This document shows, piece by piece, positions 1 through 6,680 of a DNA stretch of 7,622 bases (the stretch's first letter is position 1; each line of letters begins with the position of its first letter). The notes under the pieces are model-generated. The model saw only the letters and a program-made list of their open reading frames with translations, did not search any database and was not told where the DNA came from. A program made the position numbers and the translations under genes. Source of the stretch: an uncultured Hyphomicrobiales bacterium (GTDB lineage Bacteria; Pseudomonadota; Alphaproteobacteria; Rhizobiales; Aestuariivirgaceae); contig CAIYXE010000741.1 in assembly GCA_903930095.1 (NCBI GenBank), positions 1 through 7,622 of the forward strand. Direction: 5' to 3'.

Positions 1-888
1 CCAGCCGAGCTTCTCCCTGGCAAGCGAGATGTCTGGCCGGCGCTGACGCGGGTCGTCGGAGGGAAGCGGCTGGTGCACCACCTTCACCTTGGCCCCGGTC
101 AGCTTCAGCACCTTCTCGGCCAGTTCCAGCATCGTGAATTCGTGTGGATTGCCGAGGTTGACCGGGCCCGTCATGCCGGATGGCTGCTCCATCAGGCGGA
201 GGAAACCGTCGATCAGGTCGTCAACGTAACAGAAGGAGCGCGTCTGCAAGCCTTCGCCGTAGATTGTCAGATCCTCGCCGACGAGCGCCTGGGTGATGAA
301 ATTGGAGACCACGCGCCCATCGCGCGGATGCATGCGCGGTCCGTAGGTGTTGAAGATGCGCGCCACCCTGATCTCGACACCATGCTGGCGGTGATAGTCG
401 AAGAAGAGTGTTTCCGCGCAGCGCTTGCCCTCGTCATAGCAGGCCCTGGTGCCGATCGGGTTCACGTGGCCCCAGTAGTCTTCCTTCTGGGGGTGAACCT
501 CCGGATCGCCGTAGACCTCGCTGGTTGAGGCCTGGAAGATCGGGCAGCGCAGACGCTTGGCGAGCCCCAGCATGTTCATCGCACCCATGACCGAGGTCTT
601 GGTGGTGAGCACCGGATTGTACTGGTAGTGCACGGGCGAGGCGGGACAGGCGAGATTGTAGATCTCGTCCACCTCGACCTTCAACGGATTGCAGACGTCA
701 TGGCGCAGGAACTCGAAGCGCGGGTTGTCATGCAGGTGTTCGATATTGCGCTTCGAGCCGGTGAAGAGATTGTCGGCGCAGATCACTTCATGGCCCTGTG
801 CCATCAGCCGGTCGATCAGGTGCGAGCCGAGAAAACCCGCTCCACCAGTGACCAGGATACGCTTGCGGCTTTCATAGAGGCGCGGCAT
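1..888 (-). CDS. uxs: UDP-glucuronate decarboxylase (UDP-xylose synthase), C-terminus cut by window edge
   Basis: Converts UDP-glucuronate to UDP-xylose with bound NAD+; a cytoplasmic extended short-chain dehydrogenase/reductase. The visible 296 residues show the Rossmann GGAGFLG fingerprint at about 15-21, the UXS-typical [12 protein letters not shown] stretch at 81-92, the [10 protein letters not shown] segment at 121-130 and the catalytic YxxxK pair as Y151/K155 in [29 protein letters not shown] at 177-197 and NLGNP at 244-248 are also characteristic and separate UXS from generic dTDP-glucose dehydratases. The last visible residues are LGW, so only about 20 residues of the usual 310-320 should be missing. 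The ATG at 888 is the first possible start, because the upstream ugd TGA lies in the same frame two codons before it. No strong Shine-Dalgarno sequence is visible, so translation is probably coupled to ugd. The family call is very secure; the physiological polymer is unknown. Confidence 0.95.
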   Translation of the reverse strand, partial: MPRLYESRKRILVTGGAGFLGSHLIDRLMAQGHEVICADNLFTGSKRNIEHLHDNPRFEFLRHDVCNPLKVEVDEIYNLACPASPVHYQYNPVLTTKTSVMGAMNMLGLAKRLRCPIFQASTSEVYGDPEVHPQKEDYWGHVNPIGTRACYDEGKRCAETLFFDYHRQHGVEIRVARIFNTYGPRMHPRDGRVVSNFITQALVGEDLTIYGEGLQTRSFCYVDDLIDGFLRLMEQPSGMTGPVNLGNPHEFTMLELAEKVLKLTGAKVKVVHQPLPSDDPRQRRPDISLAREKLGW

Positions 889-894
889 CCGGGG

Positions 895-2259
895 TCACAC
901 CGTTGCTGACTTGAAGGGGATGACGTCCGCCTTCGTGGTTTCCGGAGGCACGACGCTGGCCCGGCCTATGGAGTGATAGGTGAGGCCAGAGCCTTTGACG
1001 TCGCTGACCGTGAAGAGATTGCGGAAGTCCAGCATGACGGGTTCACGCATGTCCCGCGCAAGGCGCTTCAAATCGAGACCGCGGAAGACGTTCCATTCCG
1101 TGAGGATCACCACCGCATCAGCGCCGATCGCCGCGGAATAGGCATCCGCACACCACTGCACGGACTGGAAGGCCTGGCGGCCATTGTCCATCGCCACCGG
1201 ATCAAAGGCGGAGACTGCCGCGCCGCGCCTTTGCAGATCCGGAATGACGGTGAGCGAGGCAGCATCGCGGATGTCATCCGTCTCGGCCTTGAAGGCAATG
1301 CCGAGCAGTGCAATCCGCTTGCCGGCGAGATTTCCGCCCGCCGCCTGCTCGATACGGTCAGCGAGGGCGCCCTTGCGCGCCTCGTTGGCGGCGATGACGT
1401 TCTCGACGATGGTGAAGGGATAGCCATGCTGGCGCGCCGTGTGGGCCAGGGCGCGCGTATCCTTCGGGAAGCAAGACCCGCCGAAGCCCGGGCCGGGATT
1501 GAGGAACTGCAACCCGATGCGCTTGTCGAGGCCCATGCCGCGCGCCACGTCCTGGATATCGGCGCCAACTTCCTCGCACAGGTCGGCGAGCTGGTTGACG
1601 AAGGCGATGCGGGTGGCAAGGAAGGTATTGGCGGCATATTTGATGACCTCCGCCGCCTCACAGGACGCAACCACGAGCGGAACGTTCTTGGCGGTCAGGG
1701 GCCGGTAGAGCTGGCGGAGCACTTGCTCAGCCCGCTCTGAGTTGACGCCGATCACCACCCGGTCCGGCCGCTGGAAGTCTTCCACCGCCGAGCCTTCGCG
1801 CATGAACTCAGGATTCGATGCCACGTCGAAGTTGCCATCCGGACGGGCCTTGGAAATGATCTCGCGCAGCTTTGCCGCCGTGCCCACCGGCACCGTCGAC
1901 TTGGTGACGATCACCGTATAGCCCTGCATGGCGCGCGCGATCTCTTCGCCCGCCGCATAGACATAGGAAAGATCGGCTGAATCCTCGCCCTCGCGGGTCG
2001 GCGTGCCGACGGCGATCATCACCACGTCCGCCGCGGCGACGGCGCTCTTCAGGTCTTCGGTGAAGGTGAGGCGGCCGGCCTGGCGGTTGCTGGAGACCAC
2101 CGGCTCGAGGCCCTGCTCATAGATCGGGATCTTGCCGCCCTCGAGGGCCGCCACCTTGCGGGCATCGCGATCCACGCAGGTCACTTCATAGCCAAAGTCA
2201 GAGAAGCAGGCGGCCGAGACAAGTCCAACATATCCCGCGCCGATGACCGTGATCTTCAT
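895..2259 (-). CDS. ugd: UDP-glucose 6-dehydrogenase
   Basis: Oxidises UDP-glucose to UDP-glucuronate in two NAD+-dependent steps in the cytoplasm, feeding the decarboxylase gene just downstream. The 454-residue product has the N-terminal Rossmann motif GAGYVGL (7-13), VGTPTREGEDSADLSYV (84-100), TKSTVPVGT (119-127), NPEFMREG (149-156), the central helix EVIKYAANTFLATRIAF with conserved K207 and N211, and the catalytic cysteine C263 in GGSCFPKD with D267. A C-terminal UDP-binding domain follows. The reading frame is open back to a GTG at 2328, but the ATG at 2259 is preferred: it begins exactly at MKITVIGAGYVGL, where family members begin, and AAGGA lies 7 nt upstream (2267-2271, minus strand). 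The last 20 or so residues (VVPPETTKADVIPFKSATV) look like a modest tail beyond the usual fold. The spacing of 6 nt to uxs indicates one operon. Confidence 0.96.
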   Translation of the reverse strand: MKITVIGAGYVGLVSAACFSDFGYEVTCVDRDARKVAALEGGKIPIYEQGLEPVVSSNRQAGRLTFTEDLKSAVAAADVVMIAVGTPTREGEDSADLSYVYAAGEEIARAMQGYTVIVTKSTVPVGTAAKLREIISKARPDGNFDVASNPEFMREGSAVEDFQRPDRVVIGVNSERAEQVLRQLYRPLTAKNVPLVVASCEAAEVIKYAANTFLATRIAFVNQLADLCEEVGADIQDVARGMGLDKRIGLQFLNPGPGFGGSCFPKDTRALAHTARQHGYPFTIVENVIAANEARKGALADRIEQAAGGNLAGKRIALLGIAFKAETDDIRDAASLTVIPDLQRRGAAVSAFDPVAMDNGRQAFQSVQWCADAYSAAIGADAVVILTEWNVFRGLDLKRLARDMREPVMLDFRNLFTVSDVKGSGLTYHSIGRASVVPPETTKADVIPFKSATV

Positions 2260-2434
2260 AACTCTATCCTTGCCGTGTGGTGAACGCCGATCAGGTTGCG
2301 AATCCACAATCTCTTTAAACCGTTCCACCCCACGAGGGAATGGTGCAACGTAAGCGAGCCGCGATCCACAAGCTGATGATTACCAGGCCGGAGCCGGGCT
2401 TGTTCCGCATGGCATGGTCCACTAGCATGGGAAC
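2260..2434. promoter_or_regulatory. Divergent intergenic region between ugd and gspO
   Basis: 175 bp between two divergent starts, so promoters for both operons should lie here. I could not find a convincing -35/-10 pair on either strand. Visible elements are the ugd Shine-Dalgarno AAGGA (2267-2271, minus strand), an imperfect 14-bp dyad TTGCGAATCCACAA (2296-2309) and a bulged inverted repeat GTTCCGCATG / GCATGGGAAC (2402-2411 and 2425-2434) just before the gspO start. That second area contains five CATG tetramers in 37 bp. Whether any of these is an operator is speculation. Confidence 0.35.
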
Positions 2435-3040
2435 ATGCACCATGCTCAACCTGAGGGGGATTCCTGCTTTCCGGGCACCGGCACACTGGTGTGGCTTGCA
2501 GTCTTGACGCTTGCCGTGTTCGCCGGGCTTGTCAGCCTCGTTCCGCCATTGCCGGCGGCGTTCACGGCCTATCTGTTCTTCACCATGGCGCTGATCACCC
2601 TCATCGACCTGCGCCATTTCATCATTCCTGATGTTCTGTCGCTTCCCGCCATCGCAATTGGTCTGCTGGCGAGCAGCGTGCTTGTTCCCGAGGGTGACCG
2701 GCTCGCAGGGCTGATCAACGGTGTTGCAGGCGCCATCCTCGGCGGCGGCGCATTCTACCTTCTGAGGGCCGTCTATTTCCGCTTCCGCGGGATCGAGGGG
2801 CTGGGGCTGGGGGATGTGAAGCTCGCCGCCGTCGCTGGCGCCTGGCTGGGGCCGGCTGCACTTGCGCCCGCCTGCCTGCTCGCCACGCTTTCGGCCATTG
2901 CCGGGGTGGTGCTTCATGGTGTGCTGAACGGCCGCCGGGCGATTGATGCCCGGCAGCCAATTCCCTTCGGCAGCTTCATCGCACCGGCGATCCTGATCTT
3001 GTGGATCGGGCAGATCCTGGATCTTGGCTCATTATGGTGA
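2435..3040 (+). CDS. gspO: Prepilin peptidase (A24 family, short form), type II secretion GspO
   Basis: Inner-membrane aspartic protease that cleaves the leader of the T2SS pseudopilins (GspG-K). The 201-residue product is strongly hydrophobic with about six membrane segments (roughly 17-36, 43-60, 66-83, 94-113, 128-160, 179-198). It carries both active-site motifs: LIDLRHFIIPD with D58 (and the conserved IPD D66), and GLGLGDVKL with D127, the GxGD signature. The N-terminal cytoplasmic domain with paired CxxC cysteines, found in long GspO/PilD enzymes and associated with N-methylation of the mature prepilin, is absent, so this looks like a peptidase-only form as in CpaA/TadV-type enzymes. 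The ATG at 2435 is the first plausible start; only a weak GGGA precedes it. The gene lies 118 bp upstream of gspD on the same strand, which supports a T2SS rather than Tad-pilus role, though it could serve both. Confidence 0.9.
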   Translation: MHHAQPEGDSCFPGTGTLVWLAVLTLAVFAGLVSLVPPLPAAFTAYLFFTMALITLIDLRHFIIPDVLSLPAIAIGLLASSVLVPEGDRLAGLINGVAGAILGGGAFYLLRAVYFRFRGIEGLGLGDVKLAAVAGAWLGPAALAPACLLATLSAIAGVVLHGVLNGRRAIDARQPIPFGSFIAPAILILWIGQILDLGSLW

Positions 3041-3158
3041 CTTACTCCACCTCTGCGTTAACAGATTCCTTACCAAATCGGCGAATAGTTGCAGCCGTTA
3101 GTAGAATATTGACCATCGCCCCCGGCCACGGCCTCGCGGGGACCAAGGGAGTCAGGAT
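3041..3158 (+). promoter_or_regulatory. AT-richer spacer upstream of gspD, possible promoter/leader
   Basis: The first 75 bp after gspO are noticeably A/T richer than the surrounding genes, which suggests a regulatory segment. It contains TTAACA at 3058-3063 (5 of 6 to a -35 box) without a good partner at normal spacing, and TAGAAT at 3102-3107 (5 of 6 to a -10 box) without a good -35. TTAAC (3058) and TTACC (3070) are arranged in tandem with a spacing one base longer than the CtrA TTAA-N7-TTAA pattern of alphaproteobacteria. No hairpin-plus-T-run terminator for gspO is visible. gspD may therefore be transcribed both with gspO and on its own. Confidence 0.3.
3145..3151 (+). promoter_or_regulatory. 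Ribosome binding site of gspD
   Basis: AAGGGAG ends 7 nt before a TTG codon at 3159-3161. It is the best Shine-Dalgarno match in the leader and decides in favour of the TTG start. No ATG or GTG lies in frame between the upstream in-frame stop (TAG at 3102) and the secretion signal. Confidence 0.7.
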
Positions 3159-5399
3159 TTGCCTTCGGCCGGTTTCGAGCACGGCGACGCAGAACCGTGC
3201 GCTGGCACTTCGCCACTGCGGCGTTTGCTTTGGCGCGGCGCGGCAGCACTCCTGATCGGGTGTGCGGGGCCAATGCTCACGGGGTGCACCACCCCGTCGG
3301 CCTCGATCGAAAGCTTCGACCAGGTGGACCTGACGGCCAAGACCCCCCGCAAGGTGGGCAACCGCGGCGATGGCGCGGCGGTCAAGAACAAGGCGAGACA
3401 GGCGCGCTATGAACTGTTTCCAGGCGCCAGCGGAAGCATCATGCCAGACGGCGCGGAACCGCCGCCGGGCGTCGGCGCGCAGGAAGACGGCACATTCACG
3501 GTAAATGTCGATCAGGCAACACTCACCGAGGCCGCCAAGCTGATCCTCGGGGAGACGCTCGGTTTCAACTATGTGCTCGATCCCAGGATCCAGGGCAGCG
3601 TTACCCTGGTGAGCAACCGGCCGCTGACATCGCGTGAACTGCTGAACAGCTTCGAGGCCGCACTTCGGCTGTCCGGTGCAGCGCTGATCCAGACCGAGAG
3701 CGGGTACAAGATCGTTGCGCAGCAGGAAGTGCTCGAGGGCGAGATGGGCCAGGCCGACATCGGCCAGGACGTGTCAGCCGGTTACGGCGTCAGCGCCATT
3801 CCGCTGCGCTACATCAGCCCCGCGACGCTGATGGAACTGATGGAGGGCTTCCTGGCCCGCTCAGGCAGCGTGCGGGCATCCAGGACAGGCAACCTCATCC
3901 TCATCCGCGGCATGGCGGAGGAGCGCAAGGCGCTGGTCGACATCGTCCTGTCCTTCGACGTGGACTGGATGAAGACCCAGACCGCCAGCATGGCGATTCT
4001 CGAAAACGGGCGGGCGGACGAGGTGGCCACCAAGCTTCAGGCCGTCTTCGCCGAAGACACCGCAGCAGCGGGCGCCAATGCGCTGAAGGTCATCCCCGTT
4101 CCGCGCATCAACGGGCTGATCGTCATTGCCAACAGCCAGCAGAAGGTGCGGCGCGCCGTCGTCTGGATCAAGCGTCTCGACCAGGAAAGCCTGACCGACC
4201 CGAACTACTATGTCTATGCGGTTCAGAACGGCAATGCCGTCGAACTCGCGCGGATCCTGCAGGCGACCTTCGGCGACGGCAGTGCCGATGCCGGCCGCAC
4301 CGCCGAGGTGGCGCCGGACAGGGAAATGGCCAACGTCTCGATGGAACCGGCGGCGCCAGGCCAGGATCCCGCACAGCCGCCAGGCGCCCAGACGCCGGAG
4401 GGGGGCGGTGGCGAACTGGGTTCCGGCCTCACCACGGGATCGGCCCCCGAGGAAACGGAAACGTCCGGAACGTCCACGCTCGCGAATGGCACGCGCATCA
4501 CGCCGAACCCCGCGAACAACACCCTCGTCATCCGCGCCACGCCGAAGGAATATCGCAAGATCCAGGCGATGCTGCGCCAGATCGATGCGCCGGCGGTGCA
4601 GGTGCTGATCAACACAACCATCGCCGAAGTGGCGCTCACCGACGAGCTTCGCTACGGCGTCCAGGCCTATTTCAAGGGGCAGGACACGCTGGGCGGCTTC
4701 TTCGGCGGGGAAGCGCCAGGACCCAGCGCGCCCACGAGCGTTGAACTTGGACCCAACCTGCCGATCCTCAAGCCCGTACTCCCCGGCCTGAACTTCCTGG
4801 TGGGGCGCGCCGCCGATCCACGGCTGGTCATCGATGCGCTCTCGAGCATTACCAACGTCCGCGTCGTCTCTTCGCCCTCAGTGCTCGTACTCGAGAACGA
4901 GACAGCGACCATCAAGGTCGGCGACCAGGTGCCCGTGAAGACGCTGCAGTCGACGACCGATACCGGAACGAACAATGACTCCTTCGAATATCGCGATACC
5001 GGCGTGATCCTGAAGGTGAAGCCGCGCGTCAGCGCCAATGGCGTGGTCACGATCGACCTGGGCCAGGAGCTTTCGGCTGTCTCCAAGCGCGACGGTGCAA
5101 CCGCGGGAAACAACCCAACCATCTCCCAGCGCACCATCACCAGCAAGGTGTCGGTGAACGACCGGCAGACGGTCCTGCTGGGTGGCCTCATCACGGGGCA
5201 GGAGGAGCGCGACAAGAAGACCGTGCCGGGCACGAACAGGGTGCCGCTGATCGGCGACCTTATCGGCTCCACCGCGAAGGGGGCGAAGCGGACCGAACTC
5301 ATCGTCTTCATTACGCCGAAGATCATCCGGAACGGCGAGGAAGCCTCACGCGAATCGCAGGACCTGCGCGACAAGATGAGGAACCTGACCTTCAACTGA
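3159..5399 (+). CDS. gspD: Type II secretion system secretin GspD, probable lipoprotein
   Basis: Forms the multimeric outer-membrane channel of the T2SS. The product is 746 residues, starting at TTG. After an unusually long n-region comes RRLLWRGAAALLIG and the lipobox LTGC, giving acylated C43 with threonine at +2, which predicts outer-membrane sorting. LIGC at C35 is a second, less likely lipobox. Periplasmic modules: N0 about 112-187, N1 about 208-270, N2 about 274-343, N3 about 348-476. N3 is split by a low-complexity Gly/Pro/Glu-rich loop at about 373-440. The secretin barrel spans about 478-722, with VVSSPSVLVLENETATIKVGDQVP, SKVSVNDRQTVLLGGLI and the terminal VPLIGDLIG...RTELIVFITPKII signature. 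Only about 24 residues follow the barrel, so there is no pilotin-binding S-domain. An alternative in-frame TTG at 3225 would give a shorter signal peptide but lacks a ribosome site. Convergent with the minus-strand gsp genes, 16 nt between ends. Confidence 0.96.
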   Translation: MPSAGFEHGDAEPCAGTSPLRRLLWRGAAALLIGCAGPMLTGCTTPSASIESFDQVDLTAKTPRKVGNRGDGAAVKNKARQARYELFPGASGSIMPDGAEPPPGVGAQEDGTFTVNVDQATLTEAAKLILGETLGFNYVLDPRIQGSVTLVSNRPLTSRELLNSFEAALRLSGAALIQTESGYKIVAQQEVLEGEMGQADIGQDVSAGYGVSAIPLRYISPATLMELMEGFLARSGSVRASRTGNLILIRGMAEERKALVDIVLSFDVDWMKTQTASMAILENGRADEVATKLQAVFAEDTAAAGANALKVIPVPRINGLIVIANSQQKVRRAVVWIKRLDQESLTDPNYYVYAVQNGNAVELARILQATFGDGSADAGRTAEVAPDREMANVSMEPAAPGQDPAQPPGAQTPEGGGGELGSGLTTGSAPEETETSGTSTLANGTRITPNPANNTLVIRATPKEYRKIQAMLRQIDAPAVQVLINTTIAEVALTDELRYGVQAYFKGQDTLGGFFGGEAPGPSAPTSVELGPNLPILKPVLPGLNFLVGRAADPRLVIDALSSITNVRVVSSPSVLVLENETATIKVGDQVPVKTLQSTTDTGTNNDSFEYRDTGVILKVKPRVSANGVVTIDLGQELSAVSKRDGATAGNNPTISQRTITSKVSVNDRQTVLLGGLITGQEERDKKTVPGTNRVPLIGDLIGSTAKGAKRTELIVFITPKIIRNGEEASRESQDLRDKMRNLTFN

Positions 5400-5415
5400 C
5401 GCCCGCAGGGCCAGC

Positions 5416-6042
5416 TTACTGGACAGCACCGCCCTCGGTGGGGAGCACAAACGATGGATCGCCCGGCACCGGACCTTCCGGCATCTCCTGCGTCTGCGTT
5501 TCGTCCGTATCGAACATGATGACTTCGACATTGCGCTCCGGCGTTCCGATGACCACTGACCTGTCGTTCACGGCGAGCACGGTCCAGCCTTCGACCGGCT
5601 GACCTGCGCGCAGATAGAGGACGTCGCCCGTTGATGCGAGGCGCACGGCAGCGACCCGGCCCGAAGGACCGGCAGCCACCGCCACCAGCATGAAATCCTC
5701 CGCCTGCGGAGCGGGCGGATCAGGCGGCTCAGGCGGGGCGGGCGGCGGTTCCGGTTCGGCCACCTCAGTGACTGTCTGAACCGGCTCCGGCGGGCGCCCC
5801 GCCCTGCCGGGGTTGAACAGCGGCCGCTCCAGCATGTGGGTGAAACTCTGCGTTCCGAGATCCTGGAACGGATTGAGCGTGGCCTGTGCGCCGCCTGGCG
5901 CATCCGCGGAGGGGGGAGTGTCGTCAGCCGCGGGCGTTGACACGCCCTGCTCTTCAGCCGGCCAAAGCCCGCCCCCGTCGAACAGCAGGACGGACCCCAA
6001 CAGGACCGCGACCGAGATCAGCAGCAGGAGGCGGCGGTTCAT
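5416..6042 (-). CDS. Type II secretion GspC/GspN-type inner-membrane protein with HR domain
   Basis: Probably the inner-membrane connector that contacts the secretin's periplasmic N domains. The 208-residue product has one N-terminal membrane segment (about 4-20, behind NRR) and a disordered Ala/Pro/Asp linker. The motif FTHMLERPLFNPGRAGRP at 67-83 is the RPLF...R.P signature typical of GspC/GspN. A proline/glutamate stretch follows at about 95-113, then a small beta-rich homology-region (HR) domain at about 116-176 (LVAVAAGPSGRVAAVRL...DRSVVIG). An acidic tail ends the protein and no PDZ or coiled-coil module follows. Databases often label such proteins GspN from their position after gspM, but the fold signs are of the GspC HR type, so I leave the symbol blank. 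Its ATG overlaps the gspM stop (ATGA) and GGAGAGGAG precedes it, indicating translational coupling. Confidence 0.85.
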   Translation of the reverse strand: MNRRLLLLISVAVLLGSVLLFDGGGLWPAEEQGVSTPAADDTPPSADAPGGAQATLNPFQDLGTQSFTHMLERPLFNPGRAGRPPEPVQTVTEVAEPEPPPAPPEPPDPPAPQAEDFMLVAVAAGPSGRVAAVRLASTGDVLYLRAGQPVEGWTVLAVNDRSVVIGTPERNVEVIMFDTDETQTQEMPEGPVPGDPSFVLPTEGGAVQ

Positions 6043-6620
6043 GGCGCTCCTCTCCAGGCATAGGCCTCGAGCGTCAGCGAGATGGCGAGGTCATCCGAGG
6101 CATAGGGCTGAGGATCAGATCCGGCAGCAGCGCGCGGGGCGATGTTGAAGCCAGCGACGATCACCAGCGGCAGCGTCGATTCGATACCGGCAAGGAAACG
6201 CTGCAGCTGTTCCATGCTGCCTGCCGCATCGACCGCGAGGCGATAGGCCGAGAGCCCGGACCCCTCCCCGCCGGGCAACGGTTGCATCCGCAACACGCTG
6301 ATGCCGCTGGCCCCGGCCGCATCGCTGACGATGGTCTGGAATGCAGCGAGCGTCGTTCCGGCCGTGGTGCCGGGCAGGAACATGTTCTGTGGCTGATCCC
6401 CATCGGTGAGCATACGGCCACGGGCATCCGCGTGGGCAAGCACACGCGCCTTCACGCGGTCGCGTTCGGCAAGCTGTGCTGCAGCCTGCTCACTCAAAGA
6501 GGCATGCCAGACGAAGGGCAGCACGGCGAGCAACAACAGCAGGATTGCGCTCACCAGCAGGATCGCCGCGCCTTTCATTGCCCGCGGCGACAGATTGCGG
6601 ACCGGGAGTGAGAGGTTCAT
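6039..6620 (-). CDS. gspM: Type II secretion system protein GspM (PilO-like/GspMb type)
   Basis: Assembly-platform protein of the inner membrane that pairs with GspL. The 193-residue product has a short cytoplasmic arm (1-16), one membrane segment (about 17-37, AAILLVSAILLLLLAVLPFVW) and a probable coiled coil (about 38-66). The periplasmic ferredoxin-like domain at about 85-190 matches the layout of the T2SS GspMb/PilO family (FLPGTTAGTTLAAFQTIVSDAAGASGISVLRMQPLP, then YRLAVDAAGSMEQLQRFLAGIES). The frame opens at a GTG at 6632, but that codon sits only one base from the AGGGAG ribosome site (6632-6637). The ATG at 6620, 11 nt downstream, is preferred. It ends in a 4-nt overlap with the GspC/N gene. 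Unusually, 476 bp separate it from the preceding gspL, and that gap is occupied by a gene on the other strand. Confidence 0.88.
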   Translation of the reverse strand: MNLSLPVRNLSPRAMKGAAILLVSAILLLLLAVLPFVWHASLSEQAAAQLAERDRVKARVLAHADARGRMLTDGDQPQNMFLPGTTAGTTLAAFQTIVSDAAGASGISVLRMQPLPGGEGSGLSAYRLAVDAAGSMEQLQRFLAGIESTLPLVIVAGFNIAPRAAAGSDPQPYASDDLAISLTLEAYAWRGAP

Positions 6621-6644
6621 GCCGCGGCACACTCCCTGTAAGAA

Positions 6645-6673
6645 TCGACAATCCGCCGGGCCGCCGCTATTGT
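6645..6673 (+). promoter_or_regulatory. Candidate sigma-70-type promoter for the small exported-protein gene
   Basis: TCGACA (6645-6650, 5 of 6 to TTGACA) and TATTGT (6668-6673, 4 of 6 to TATAAT) are separated by exactly 17 bp. This places the start of transcription at about 6680-6681, which is the ATG of the next gene. The ATG has no Shine-Dalgarno sequence in front of it, which agrees with a leaderless transcript. The match was found by eye and the -10 is imperfect. Confidence 0.45.
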
Positions 6674-6680
6674 TCCTGCC

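Noticed and set aside
73..528. Plus-strand open frame of 151 codons opposite uxs.
   Set aside because: It runs antisense to highly conserved UXS sequence, and its own product matches nothing recognisable.
973..1740. Plus-strand open frame of 255 codons opposite ugd.
   Set aside because: A shadow of the secure ugd gene in high-GC DNA; its composition is not protein-like and it has no motif or ribosome site.
2260..2328. N-terminal extension of ugd from a GTG at 2328 (23 extra residues).
   Set aside because: It lies before the canonical MKITVIGAGYVGL start, which has its own AAGGA site at 7 nt; the extension is charged and non-conserved in character.
3225..3227. Alternative TTG start for gspD giving a compact 20-residue lipoprotein signal.
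   Set aside because: No Shine-Dalgarno sequence precedes it, whereas TTG at 3159 has AAGGGAG at ideal spacing. It is not excluded.
5400..5425. Possible bidirectional terminator between the convergent gspD and GspC/N genes (CCAG-CTTA-CTGG).
   Set aside because: The stem is only 4 bp with mismatched flanks and no T run on either strand.
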